A stretch of DNA of 62,417 bases from Candidatus Nitrosopumilus sp. (GCA_029864805.1 JAOTSS010000003.1:1-62417), one strand, 5' to 3'. Shown: positions 45,263 through 53,554, counted from the first letter of the stretch. Notes: generated by a model not told the origin, from the sequence alone. Program-made: numbers and translations.

Positions 45263-45474
45263 ATGGTGTATGAAACAATACTCGTCCCACACGCTGGAAC
45301 AGAAGCTGGAGATAAGGCACTAAATCAGGCAATCAGGATTGCAAAATGTGAATCATCCCTGCAGATTTTAGCAATAAAGTATCTGAAATTACAGACAAGA
45401 TTGTAAAGCTTCGAATGGATCTCAAAAATGTACGAGAGCAATACCACAGAACATTATACTTGTTGTACAACTAG
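45263..45474 (+). pseudogene. Decayed universal stress protein
   Basis: MVYETILVPHAGTEAGDKAL, a close paralogue of the start of the gene at 58510, then stop at 45404. A shifted frame continues SNKVSEITDKIVKLRMDLKN ...VREQYH, resembling the end. The middle ~40 residues are missing. Confidence 0.6.
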
Positions 45475-45663
45475 TTTTTTTCAAGGATTAAATTTTAGTT
45501 TTGATTATAATTAATGTATGGTTTTTGTACTTTAAAGAACCCCTATTTGACATTTAATACTCTCAAGTTTTCCAATCTAATGAAAATTTATCTGAAAAGG
45601 TATTGAAAATTGTTAAAAAACTTCTAAACTACACTTAAGTACCGTTTAAGAATTTTTATTACA

Positions 45664-46686
45664 ATGACTAAGACAATACTTTTAGCAATTTTCACAGTAT
45701 CTGTTTTACTTACAGGCACAATTGCAGGCCCATTAGGATTAATTGAATCAGCTGACGCTCTAAAAAGCAAAGGCAATTCAGCAAGCAAGATTAATTCCAA
45801 TAAAGTCTGTGGTGACAGACTCTGTTCTGAAATGCCAAAGGAAGTAAAATCTGAGGCAAAAAAGAAAGAAGAGATAAAGACTGAAAAGAAGACAGAATCT
45901 ACTGAAAAAGCTAAACAAGCACCAAAGAAAGACGCAAAAGCTGAAACAATGGAAAAAGCTAAAGAGACATCAGCGCTAAAAGTTCCAAAGACCATTACAG
46001 GTGTCATGACATCAGTCCAAGACCCAGGTCAAGGACATGAAAATCACCAACTTGCAATAATTCTTCCACCAAGTGAGAATACATACCGTGGACACATTAC
46101 ATACTCTGCATCTGAAAACGTTCAGCTTGTAGCGTTACATGGTCCATTAAAGGCAGGAATGGCAAAGAATCAACCCATATGGACGATGGATGGAAAAGCC
46201 AAATTTGGTCTTACATTAGTGGATAGGGAAACATCTTCAGGCGTTTGGCAGTTTACTGGAAATGCAATTGCACTTCACACCAAAAACACTGAACCGTTCA
46301 CTGTAAGCTATTCTGTCACATATACTGAGAATCCTGTCAGTGAAAAAGTTATCAAGGGAACCTTAACATCAAAACAAGATCCTGGTATCGGACATGAGAC
46401 TCACCAACTTGCAGTGATACTTGGACCCAGTGGCAAAACATATTCAGGACATCTAACATATGACGCCTCAGAGCCGGTACAGATTGTAACTTTAATTGGA
46501 CCGATGAGTAAGGGCGAGATATCCACCATGCCCTATTGGACACCAGACGGTGAAACATACTATGGACTAGTACTGATACCATCAAAGGCAGCCGGATCTA
46601 CAATGTTCTCAGGAAATGCTTTGTCACTTCACACAATGAATGAAACGCCATTCACTGTAAGCTACTCTCTAGTACTTACAAAATAA
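45664..46686 (+). CDS. Secreted protein with KVCGDRLCSE tag and two tandem repeats (340 aa)
   Basis: Signal peptide (LLAIFTVSVLLTGTIAGPLG), SNKVCGDRLCSE near residue 55, a Lys/Glu-rich linker (EAKKKEEIKTEKK), then two ~110-residue repeats. Repeat 1 starts GVMTSVQDPGQGHENHQLAI and repeat 2 starts KGTLTSKQDPGIGHETHQLA; both end LHT.N..PFTVSYS. The duplication is within the gene. Unknown family; probably a surface or matrix protein. Confidence 0.82.
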   Translation: MTKTILLAIFTVSVLLTGTIAGPLGLIESADALKSKGNSASKINSNKVCGDRLCSEMPKEVKSEAKKKEEIKTEKKTESTEKAKQAPKKDAKAETMEKAKETSALKVPKTITGVMTSVQDPGQGHENHQLAIILPPSENTYRGHITYSASENVQLVALHGPLKAGMAKNQPIWTMDGKAKFGLTLVDRETSSGVWQFTGNAIALHTKNTEPFTVSYSVTYTENPVSEKVIKGTLTSKQDPGIGHETHQLAVILGPSGKTYSGHLTYDASEPVQIVTLIGPMSKGEISTMPYWTPDGETYYGLVLIPSKAAGSTMFSGNALSLHTMNETPFTVSYSLVLTK

Positions 46687-46784
46687 CTTCTTTTTTATTT
46701 TTAATCAAATAAAGGCATGGACTTTCATAGTGAAGAGTTATTTTAAAATCATTAACATTAAATATTAATTGGAAAACCAAGATC

Positions 46785-48152
46785 ATGAACAAATCCGCCC
46801 TTCTAATGTTCGCAGTTGCATCATTGACAGTATTGCTTGTTTCACAATTATCCTCAGAAGTATTTGCCGATGTTTCCTCTCCAAAAAAACAGACCAAAAT
46901 TGGAATTGATCATACAGATATCATCTGCAAGGCAAATCTAGTCAAGGTATACCGAATCAATGCAGACAGTACTGACTGTTTCACACCATCAACTGCACAA
47001 AAACTGATGGACAAGGGAATTGCAAAAGAGATTCCAAAAGACAAGATGGAAGCAAAAAAGTCATTTAAACAAAATTCTCCCATTGGAACTGTAACTAGTT
47101 TATCTACAGTAAAGCAGTTTGGAGCAGAGGGAAAACTATCCACCAATCTTCGAGTGGTAGAATATGTTCATGTTTTTGAGGTATGTGCAAATGACAAGAC
47201 CATACGAGCCCCAGAGATACTGGTAAAGTCTGACAGCGAGGCCAAAACAGTGAAACTTGCCCAAAAAATAGTGGCAAACACATGTTATACAAATTCTGCG
47301 AAGATAAAGGCAACGGATGTAAATTCCATATCTGCATCATTAACTAACAAGGGTGCAATATCAGACAAACTAACTGAGCTTGAAGCAAAGATAATAGACA
47401 TTCAGAAAAAACTTGTAATCCTAAAGAAGAATCTTTCAGATACGGCAAAACAAGATACCACTGTAATCAGTGAAGATGCAAAGAAGAAAATTTCAGATAC
47501 CACAAATGAGATAAGCAAACTCCGAGCAGAACTCAATTTGGCAAAAGGCGAGCTAAACAAGTATCTGTTTGCACTTTATGCACCACCACAACTAAAGGCA
47601 TCTGACTTTACAAAACAAAAACTTACGTTCACAGGAGTTCCGATAAAGGACACTTCTGCCAACATCATGAGCATATCAAAACAGGTGACTGGCACAAAGG
47701 ATCAAAGCAGTACCTTTGGAGACTTGAGTTTGTATAATGTAGTCTTTGAGGCATGTACCGGAAAGGATGTACTAAGAGCACCTGAAGTCAAAGTAACTTC
47801 AGACAGTGAAGAAAAGACAATTCAAATCTCTGAGAGAATAATTGCCAACTCTTGCCAAATGTCTGCAGCCAAAATTAATGCAAAGGACACAAAATCCATA
47901 ACACTTGAGATTGCAAACAGGGCAGATATTTCTGTAAAGATAACTGATCTTGAGAAAAAGATAGACTCGCTGATAGTAGAACAAAGCAAATACCAAATGG
48001 AATTAAACAAGCTTGTTGTCCAGTCTGACAAGCCTGCAGACTATGAGCAAAAGGTATCCGAACTCTCATCCAAGATTATCCAGTTGAGAAACGAGATTAG
48101 AGATGCAAAGTTCCAGTTGCATGGAAGCATGTATGAGATATACAAGAAATAA
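46785..48152 (+). CDS. Secreted coiled-coil protein with internal duplication (455 aa)
   Basis: Signal peptide (LLMFAVASLTVLLVSQLSSEVFA). Two copies of a Cys-containing module read FEVCANDKTIRAPEI.VKSDSE and FEACTGKDVLRAPEVKVTSD, each followed by IVANTC or IIANSC and SI..S. Long coiled coils (KLTELEAKIIDIQKKLVILK) connect and end the protein. Likely a surface filament or adhesion component. Follows the repeated protein 98 bp downstream. Confidence 0.8.
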   Translation: MNKSALLMFAVASLTVLLVSQLSSEVFADVSSPKKQTKIGIDHTDIICKANLVKVYRINADSTDCFTPSTAQKLMDKGIAKEIPKDKMEAKKSFKQNSPIGTVTSLSTVKQFGAEGKLSTNLRVVEYVHVFEVCANDKTIRAPEILVKSDSEAKTVKLAQKIVANTCYTNSAKIKATDVNSISASLTNKGAISDKLTELEAKIIDIQKKLVILKKNLSDTAKQDTTVISEDAKKKISDTTNEISKLRAELNLAKGELNKYLFALYAPPQLKASDFTKQKLTFTGVPIKDTSANIMSISKQVTGTKDQSSTFGDLSLYNVVFEACTGKDVLRAPEVKVTSDSEEKTIQISERIIANSCQMSAAKINAKDTKSITLEIANRADISVKITDLEKKIDSLIVEQSKYQMELNKLVVQSDKPADYEQKVSELSSKIIQLRNEIRDAKFQLHGSMYEIYKK

Positions 48153-48395
48153 TACATACCATACAATTCATACACAAGGGTCAATATCTAAAGATAAGAT
48201 AGATGGTTTCAGGTAAAAATTATTTTCTAATCCTAGTTTTTGCATTTTTTGTTTCTTTACTGTTTTCAAATAATGATGTCTTTGTTTTTGTCATTGCAAT
48301 CTAGTAACTAAGATCTGGGAATAATTGCAGTATTTGGATTAACAGGGTTTTAGTATTGTTTCAAATTCAATAGATCAAGACAAAGCCTAAATTCT
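48153..48395. other. Gap with one possible tiny ORF
   Basis: A 33-codon hydrophobic frame at 48203-48304 (MVSGKNYFLILVFAFFVSLL) could encode a membrane peptide, but support is weak. No other gene is seen. Confidence 0.3.
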
Positions 48396-48547
48396 GATAT
48401 AGATGTCCTTTGCCACTATCCTGGTGTGTATCTCAAACTCGCATGATCTACTTGCAAAATGACTCTCGGTATTTGCCATGAAAATGATAGAACATCAGAT
48501 TGATGTAGCCTTAGCATTGCAGCCAACGATGTTGCAGATCAAGACAG
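48396..48547 (-). pseudogene. Decayed copy of the 59-aa Cys protein
   Basis: Frames VLICNIVGCNAKA and, after a one-base shift, LMFYHFHGKYRESFCK then stop, IMRV then stop. It matches the intact gene at 22934-23113 along its length at about 50% residues. Confidence 0.55.
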
Positions 48548-48649
48548 GTATTTCATTTTTAAAATTTAATAACCTGGGTTATAATGGAATAATTCATTTT
48601 TCTGTCATATAGCCAAAACTTATTTTCACCAAAAAATCATCATCATATT

Positions 48650-48892
48650 ATGGCCAAGGGCATTATCATTGGAACAATAATTGGGATAATTATAGTAGGT
48701 GGAATTCTATTGTATACCAATACCTTTGATGTGTTAAAACCGGAGATTGAATCATCTGTTGACATAGCCAAAGATGCAGTATCAAAAGTGGATGGAGATG
48801 ATGTAGTTGAAAAAGCTGAACAGGTGTCAAGCAAGATTAAAGATGTAACAGAAAAGATCAAGATTACAAATCCCTTAGACCCTCAAAAATAA
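48650..48892 (+). CDS. Small membrane-anchored coiled-coil protein (80 aa)
   Basis: GIIIGTIIGIIIVGGILLY helix at the N-terminus, then Asp/Val/Lys-rich SVDIAKDAVSKVDGDDVVEK. One TM segment with a cytoplasmic or external tail. Unknown function. Framed by decayed copies on both sides. Confidence 0.7.
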   Translation: MAKGIIIGTIIGIIIVGGILLYTNTFDVLKPEIESSVDIAKDAVSKVDGDDVVEKAEQVSSKIKDVTEKIKITNPLDPQK

Positions 48893-48893
48893 T

Positions 48894-49004
48894 TCAAAAG
48901 AATCCATCCAGCCTTATCAAATGTGTAACATGCCAGACACACTTTAGATGATACCAATGATCATACATGCCATACATCCATCAAAAGGAAGTTAATCATA
49001 TCAT
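48894..49004 (-). pseudogene. Decayed copy of the PHD-like zinc finger (second)
   Basis: DHWYHLKCVWHVTHLIRLDG then FF and stop, matching the C-terminal half of 23765-23896. The N-terminal half has stops at the first residues. In the same order and orientation after the decayed 59-aa gene as in the intact locus. Confidence 0.55.
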
Positions 49005-49175
49005 GGAATTTTATATTCTCTGAAATTAGATTAGAATCGTTTGATTGAAAATTTGTTCGATTTGGGTCAATGAATGTTCAGATCTGAAATTAACGTTTTT
49101 TTTTAAAGCGATAGAAATGATAAGCGTTTTCTTTGGATTCGTCTAGGATTATCTCTGGGCGTTTGATCATAAATC

Positions 49176-49676
49176 CTAAAATCCTATATCAAAATCAAAT
49201 CCCCCTTCATCACCACCCATATCTCCCCCATCTGCATCCTGAGGCATGTCCTGTGGTGGAATAATGCTGGCCATTGTCATTCCCAGCATGCTAAACATCA
49301 TAGAGAACATAACCATATCAAGAACCCCAAAGAACATCATCTCCTTGAATGAAATCTTGTTTTCATCCATGTATTTTTGGAGTTTCTGCTTGTCTCCAGC
49401 CTTGTATAGTTGTGCCATTTGGTTCCATTTTCCCTCCAGCTCATGTATTCTGGATTCTAATTCCTTTCCACCTTTCTCTGTTGCATGAATCTCAACTTTC
49501 TTTCCAAACAGTCCACTCTTCTCCTTTACGTCTATAAGTCCACGTGATTCTAGTTTTTCAAGAATAGAGTTAAGTTTGGATGGTTCAATTTTTGCCACCT
49601 GACATATTTTGTTAAATGATTTTACCCCTGACTTGATTGTCCCTAAAACGATTACGTCCTTTGGTTCTTCATCCAT
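49176..49676 (-). CDS. Winged-helix regulator with C-terminal membrane segment (166 aa)
   Basis: KDVIVLGTIKSGVKSFNKIC, then AKIEPSKLNSILEKLESRGL and a wing (DVKEKSGLFGKKVEIHATEK) form a winged HTH. A coiled coil follows, a Met-rich hydrophobic segment (MMFFGVLDMVMFSMMFSMLG) and an acidic Gly tail. Probably a membrane-tethered transcription factor. The hairpin repeat lies 30 bp upstream of its start. Confidence 0.78.
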   Translation of the reverse strand: MDEEPKDVIVLGTIKSGVKSFNKICQVAKIEPSKLNSILEKLESRGLIDVKEKSGLFGKKVEIHATEKGGKELESRIHELEGKWNQMAQLYKAGDKQKLQKYMDENKISFKEMMFFGVLDMVMFSMMFSMLGMTMASIIPPQDMPQDADGGDMGGDEGGFDFDIGF

Positions 49677-49705
49677 GGTTTGTCTATCTCCCTGTCTTGT
49701 ATTTT

Positions 49706-49772
49706 AGTGAATTCAAATGAAGGCAGACCTGCGCTGTAAGGGAGTAGGCAGCTGTCTTATCATGAATTCACT
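49706..49772 (+). repeat. 67-nt hairpin element, copy 1
   Basis: Arms AGTGAATTCA (49706-49715) and TGAATTCACT (49763-49772) are perfectly complementary. Inner stems are AAGGCAG/CTGTCTT and CCTGC/GTAGG around an 11-nt loop GCTGTAAGGGA. Copy 2 lies inverted at 56897-56963. Each copy is between divergent genes. Confidence 0.8.
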
Positions 49773-49811
49773 GGAGTACCTTACGCATTCCAAATTATTA
49801 AGATGGATACA

Positions 49812-49840
49812 AGTTGATTTAATCCAGAATCATATCAACT
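49812..49840. promoter_or_regulatory. 29-bp dyad AGTTGAT-N15-ATCAACT (site 1)
   Basis: Seven-base arms at a fixed 29-bp span, just upstream of a CTTTAAC TATA-like box at ~49848 and the ATG at 49881. Same architecture as five other sites. Confidence 0.65.
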
Positions 49841-49880
49841 CTCAATTCCTTTAACTATCTCTTCAATACTTAATGCACCT

Positions 49881-50264
49881 ATGGAAAATCTAAAACTAGT
49901 AGAACAAGAAAAATTCCTAAACAGCATACTTCATGTTTCAGGAAATATTAGATACGTGATGATTTATGATCTTAAAGGAAACAATATAATCAAACGCAAG
50001 ATGGATGGGGTAGCAGACCTCCTAACTGAAGAAGAGAACAAGATTGCCTTAAAACACACAATTGATTCTTGGAATTTCAGAAATTCACTTTCAGAGAAGA
50101 TTGGAAATGCAAACTATACCTTGCAGGCTTATGACAATCTGATAAGGGCAATATTCCCATTTGGAAGCAAGATGCTTCTGGTGGTTACCATGGACAATGC
50201 AGTTAATCCAAGTGACATTATCAAGCGCATTCAAGGGATACTGTCTGGGACACCCATCAAATGA
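49881..50264 (+). CDS. Roadblock/LC7-like (DUF6659-type) protein (127 aa)
   Basis: RYVMIYDLKGNNIIKRKMDG, LLTEEENKIALKH, NLIRAIFPFGSKMLLVVTMD then an amphipathic helix. The IRxVxxYDxxG and FPxGxxxLLVxxxx pattern resembles the paralogue at 55369-55761. Possibly a small signalling scaffold. It overlaps the next gene by 4 bp (ATGA). Confidence 0.72.
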   Translation: MENLKLVEQEKFLNSILHVSGNIRYVMIYDLKGNNIIKRKMDGVADLLTEEENKIALKHTIDSWNFRNSLSEKIGNANYTLQAYDNLIRAIFPFGSKMLLVVTMDNAVNPSDIIKRIQGILSGTPIK

Positions 50265-50512
50265 ACAACAATCTGACAGAATCTCTACAAAAAAGTTTTG
50301 ACTATTGGAGCTGGGTTGACGAGGACTCCAGAATAGAATGTTTGCCAATCTGGAAAAAATTTTTGAGTACTAATTCAGAGATCATAAGAAATCATACAAT
50401 AATAATTGACGGAATCAAACAAGATACAGAAAAATATGTACACCAGTTCTTAGAATCATGGTCTAAAGCAATTGAGGAGCCTGACTTTGATTCTGCTAAA
50501 AGATCTATGTAG
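50261..50512 (+). CDS. Phasin-like helical protein interrupted by an in-frame TAG
   Basis: 83 aa to the amber codon at 50510-50512, all helix (NLTESLQKSFDYWSWVDED, FLESWSKAIEEPDFDSAKRS). The same frame continues past the TAG for 37 codons (KRQNLWKEITDENVRAISKV, LELIENHWKDIQNKN) to a TAG at 50624. Either a recent nonsense mutation or read-through. Helical pattern resembles PHA-granule phasins or PhaE, which is inference. Confidence 0.65.
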   Translation: MNNNLTESLQKSFDYWSWVDEDSRIECLPIWKKFLSTNSEIIRNHTIIIDGIKQDTEKYVHQFLESWSKAIEEPDFDSAKRSM

Positions 50513-50785
50513 AAACGGCAGAATCTTTGGAAAGAGATAACTGACGAGAACGTGAGAGCAATTAGCAAAGTTTTAGAACTAATTGAAAATCATTGGAAAG
50601 ACATACAAAACAAAAACATAGAATAGTAGCTATAAAAAACGATTTTCAAAAATATGTTTGGTCATTGTGACTGACTTTAACTTACAGTTTAATATTCTGG
50701 CCACGTTCCAAATCTGGTTCTTCTATATTTTACCTTCATTCATTTTCACCTTCTCTTAGACATCTAAGCAAAATCTTACTTGTAT

Positions 50786-50892
50786 GCCTCCAATATTTCT
50801 GAATCAAAGATCTGACTGAACTTGCTTCTTCTCAAATGCTGTCTGATGCTTACAAGAGAGTCATAGATCTTGTATTCAAAAAAATACAATGA
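50786..50892 (+). pseudogene. Gene fragment without start
   Basis: After a TGA the frame reads IKDLTELASSQMLSDAYKRV then IDLVFKKIQ. Helical; might be the tail of another phasin-like gene. The 50640-50780 stretch before it has only scattered open pieces. Confidence 0.3.
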
Positions 50893-50906
50893 AGTCTCAA
50901 TCATCT

Positions 50907-51080
50907 CTAACATGTTGCAAAATCCTCCTCCATGATCCACGACAATCCAATCATATCCATTGCATCGATTTTATGTATAGTGGTTGGAAGAGGGTTTTTC
51001 GCCTCACTTCCAACCATGGTATGGTCTTGGTTAGTTTTCTGGCTATGATGTTTGTTTAACATGATTTGTTGTTGTGTCAT
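50907..51080 (-). CDS. Small protein with AMDMIGLSW motif, paralogue of 61327-61488
   Basis: 57 aa: MTQQQIMLNKHHSQKTNQDH, then SEAKNP and AMDMIGLSWIMEED. The paralogue at 61327 shares TQQ-IMLNK, EAKN, and AMDMIGLSW. Start at 51080 is fixed by that alignment. Promoter region and the 29-bp dyad are also conserved. Function unknown. Confidence 0.7.
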   Translation of the reverse strand: MTQQQIMLNKHHSQKTNQDHTMVGSEAKNPLPTTIHKIDAMDMIGLSWIMEEDFATC

Positions 51081-51148
51081 AAAATCGGTATGAGACAAGA
51101 TAGTATTAAGATGAGTGATTTTTACTCAAAAGCAATCTTAGAGTAGCT

Positions 51149-51177
51149 GGTTGATTTCATACACAATATAATCAACT
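51149..51177. promoter_or_regulatory. 29-bp dyad (site 2)
   Basis: GGTTGAT and ATCAACT arms at 29-bp span between the divergent 57-aa and 40-aa genes. Part of a longer conserved block that recurs inverted at 61230. Confidence 0.65.
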
Positions 51178-51231
51178 GATACTTGGATTAAAAGAAAGAG
51201 AAATGTATTTTCTGTAAGATCAACTTTGGAG

Positions 51232-51354
51232 GTGAACAAAACGTTTCAAAAAATAAAAATCTCAAGAATCATACCGCCACGTCATAGAAAGGCATACTAC
51301 GGTTTCTACATATTTTCAGCAGCTGCAATCATAATACTTTCATTATTATTGTAG
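51232..51354 (+). CDS. Small membrane protein (40 aa, GTG start)
   Basis: MNKTFQKIKISRIIPPRHRK then AYYGFYIFSAAAIIILSLLL. Basic N-terminus and one C-terminal helix. GGAGGT directly precedes or overlaps the GTG. Divergent from the 57-aa gene across dyad site 2. Confidence 0.5.
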   Translation: MNKTFQKIKISRIIPPRHRKAYYGFYIFSAAAIIILSLLL

Positions 51355-51529
51355 CATAACCGTCTCCTGTATCTTGATACTCTTTTAGATGAAGATTCAG
51401 TTAAATTATTTTTCGTGAAAATACTAGGATGAACACGATATAACCAATAATGTTTTTTGATACGAAATAGAATAAAGAAAATCAGTTGGCTTTATCTAGA
51501 TTATAGTCAACCCAACAATTGTTTCTAAT

Positions 51530-51570
51530 CCGGAAATAAAAAAACCTGGACAGATTCTAGCACCTGTCCA
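51530..51570 (-). terminator. Intrinsic-type terminator hairpin
   Basis: TGGACAG (51547-51553) and CTGTCCA (51564-51570) form a 7-bp hairpin; on the minus strand it is followed by GGTTTTTTTATTT. It lies 21 bp after the stop of the 51592-51732 gene. Confidence 0.7.
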
Positions 51571-51591
51571 AGAGGAGAGTGCTTTTAGGAA

Positions 51592-51732
51592 CTAAATGTT
51601 AGTTGCAATAAAAGCGCCAACACCCATTCCCATTACGACACCTATTGCCATACAAATAAGGTCAAACTTTACGACCTTCTTGAATGGCGCATGGACCATT
51701 TTGTCCCAGTTGCTGATTTTTTGAGATTGCAT
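51592..51732 (-). CDS. Small membrane protein (46 aa)
   Basis: MQSQKISNWDKMVHAPFKKV then KFDLICMAIGVVMGMGVGAF. An amphipathic basic start and one hydrophobic helix. Divergent from the zinc-ribbon gene at 51862 with dyad site 3 between them. Followed by a clear terminator. Confidence 0.65.
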   Translation of the reverse strand: MQSQKISNWDKMVHAPFKKVVKFDLICMAIGVVMGMGVGAFIATNI

Positions 51733-51783
51733 GTTTTTCACCTCGGAACAGTTTGACACATGATCAAATTATTAAACTACAAG

Positions 51784-51812
51784 AGTTGACTTTGTTCAAA
51801 ACCAAATCAACT
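51784..51812. promoter_or_regulatory. 29-bp dyad (site 3)
   Basis: AGTTGAC and ATCAACT arms with 29-bp span, followed by CTCAATT as in site 1. Located between two divergent small genes. Confidence 0.65.
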
Positions 51813-51861
51813 CTCAATTATGTTAATTATGTGATAATCTATTACATTACAAGGTGAAAAA

Positions 51862-52071
51862 ATGAACATTTATGATACAAAGACAATTGTTTGCCGCAGC
51901 TGTAAGACCTCAATTGGGGAAATTGAATACGATGCAGAAGTAATGTTGCCACAATGTGGAAAATGTGCAAACCTAATGCCTGAAGGAGACAATATTGTAT
52001 ACACTGCAAGTTATTTCAAAAACAATCCTTCTTTGAAAAAATCAAAAATTGTTGAGTCTTTGATACATTAA
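51862..52071 (+). CDS. Zinc-ribbon protein (69 aa)
   Basis: TKTIVCRSCKTSIGEIEYDA, then LPQCGKCANLMPEGDNIVYT. CRSC and CGKC pairs. An AAGGTGA ribosome-binding sequence lies 6 nt before the ATG. Converges on the ribbon gene at 52088. Confidence 0.75.
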   Translation: MNIYDTKTIVCRSCKTSIGEIEYDAEVMLPQCGKCANLMPEGDNIVYTASYFKNNPSLKKSKIVESLIH

Positions 52072-52087
52072 GGCTCAATACTTATGA

Positions 52088-52258
52088 TTAATCCAATTCG
52101 TCCAGATACACTTCCTCGTTTTCTGAAGGGCCAATTTCAATTTGCTCAAAACTGGTACCCTTGCACTGTGGACATTCTGTGATAATTGTGACTCCTGCCT
52201 TTTTGGAGAACACGTTACCGCAAGACTTGCAAATTCTTAATTCATCTAGTGTTATCAT
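52088..52258 (-). CDS. Zinc-ribbon protein (56 aa), paralogue of 38336-38479
   Basis: MITLDELRICKSCGNVFSKK, TIITECPQCKGTSFEQIE and an acidic tail. Two CxxC pairs. The first 38 residues match the 47-aa paralogue at about 65%. Confidence 0.75.
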   Translation of the reverse strand: MITLDELRICKSCGNVFSKKAGVTIITECPQCKGTSFEQIEIGPSENEEVYLDELD

Positions 52259-52607
52259 ATGTGGATTGATGTAATCCTGCTTATTTTACATATTGCAAAA
52301 ATCCAACTGTGGTTTGAGTAAAAGTTGAATTTAACTTTCTATCACTAATTATGCATAGAAAGTGAAAGAGGAATCATTCACCAAGTTTAAATTAATGAGA
52401 TCATAATGTGTAGCTGCCGTTACAAGGTTTGAAGGCAAAACCTAGTTGGCAAATCATACGGAAAGAAAAACCTTCAATTTCATAAAATAAGACCAATAAT
52501 TGTTATAGTGAATTCTTTTCGTACAATTAGTTTTACGAGAAACTAGAGTAAGAAAATTTTATCGAATAGGAATTTTTTTAAAGTATTCGTGTAGGAATTT
52601 GGTAAAT
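52259..52607. other. Gap, nothing seen
   Basis: AT-rich, no coding-like frame, no repeat recognised on either strand. Confidence 0.4.
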
Positions 52608-53027
52608 CTACTTTTTCATCTTGTCTAATTTTTTCTCAAATTCGTCCCATTCTGCGATGATTGGTTTGAGCAGTTTGTTTGTCCTGACTGTCATTTCCTG
52701 GGTTTTTTCGACTATTTCCTTCCTGGTTGCCTCATCTGCATCTTTTGCAACTTCCATGACCTTTCTTGTGACCTTGTCCATCTTCTTCATGATTCCTGTC
52801 AGATGATCCATCATCTCTTTCAGTTCTTTTACCAAGTCATCCACCATGTCGCCAAGCTCTTCAATCAGTTCCTTGATTGCATCAATTGCACCTTTGAGGC
52901 CGGACAAGAGTTCTCGCAAAGATACTATCATGTCATCTAGGATATCTTGGGGCAAATCAAGCATTTCATCGATTAGTTCGTTCGCTTTTTTGATGGCACC
53001 AGTTACTGCACTGCCTAATTGACTCAT
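52608..53027 (-). CDS. All-helical coiled-coil protein (139 aa)
   Basis: GAIKKANELIDEMLDLPQDI, LKGAIDAIKELIEELGDMVD and MKKMDKVTRKVMEVAKDADE form near-continuous heptads. Resembles phasin-like or methyl-accepting-type helical bundles. Function unknown. Confidence 0.72.
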   Translation of the reverse strand: MSQLGSAVTGAIKKANELIDEMLDLPQDILDDMIVSLRELLSGLKGAIDAIKELIEELGDMVDDLVKELKEMMDHLTGIMKKMDKVTRKVMEVAKDADEATRKEIVEKTQEMTVRTNKLLKPIIAEWDEFEKKLDKMKK

Positions 53028-53161
53028 GGCATTCGTTAACTCTGGAGTTATTTATTATTATAAATAAAAGATTAAACATCAGCTGCCATTCCAAAACAGA
53101 TTCGGTCAAAAATAATATTTCTAATTAACCGCTACAACATCAGATTAACTGGTTTGTGTTT

Positions 53162-53554
53162 TCATGCTTTTTTTATTTTTTGAAAAAGCTTAAACACTGT
53201 TTTTCCCATTTTGACTTGCTTTATGATTTTCAAACTAACTTTCAATACTTTAAACCCGACAAAAACAGGCATAAACACAAGCATAATTATTTCAAGCCAA
53301 TATTTTTTTACAAAATCTTTTACATTTCGTATCTTCAAATACGCTATTGCCAATTCCAGTATGAGAAGGCAAACTATTATCCAAAAAATAATGTCAAAGA
53401 TGACCACCACTTGATTTGTAATTGCAAACATTGGTTCAGAAATGCCCAATGATGAATGCTCAATGTTGACCAGCCCAAAAACAAGCACCAAGATCAACGA
53501 AAAAGTAACAAAACTCAATCCTTTCTTGAACGATGGAGAAAATAGTATGCTCAT
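53162..53554 (-). CDS. Three-helix membrane protein (130 aa)
   Basis: FVTFSLILVLVFGLVNI, VVVIFDIIFWIIVCLLILEL and WLEIIMLVFMPVFVGFKVL helices, then a basic tail (KVSLKIIKQVKMGKTVFKL). The layout is reminiscent of the first part of voltage-sensor-less channels, but this is uncertain. Divergent from the CaCA gene. Confidence 0.7.
   Translation of the reverse strand: MSILFSPSFKKGLSFVTFSLILVLVFGLVNIEHSSLGISEPMFAITNQVVVIFDIIFWIIVCLLILELAIAYLKIRNVKDFVKKYWLEIIMLVFMPVFVGFKVLKVSLKIIKQVKMGKTVFKLFQKIKKA

Noticed and set aside
53156..53452. 98-codon plus frame opposite the three-helix membrane gene
   Set aside because: Shadow of the minus-strand gene; His/Tyr/Lys-rich translation is typical of antisense to hydrophobic codons.
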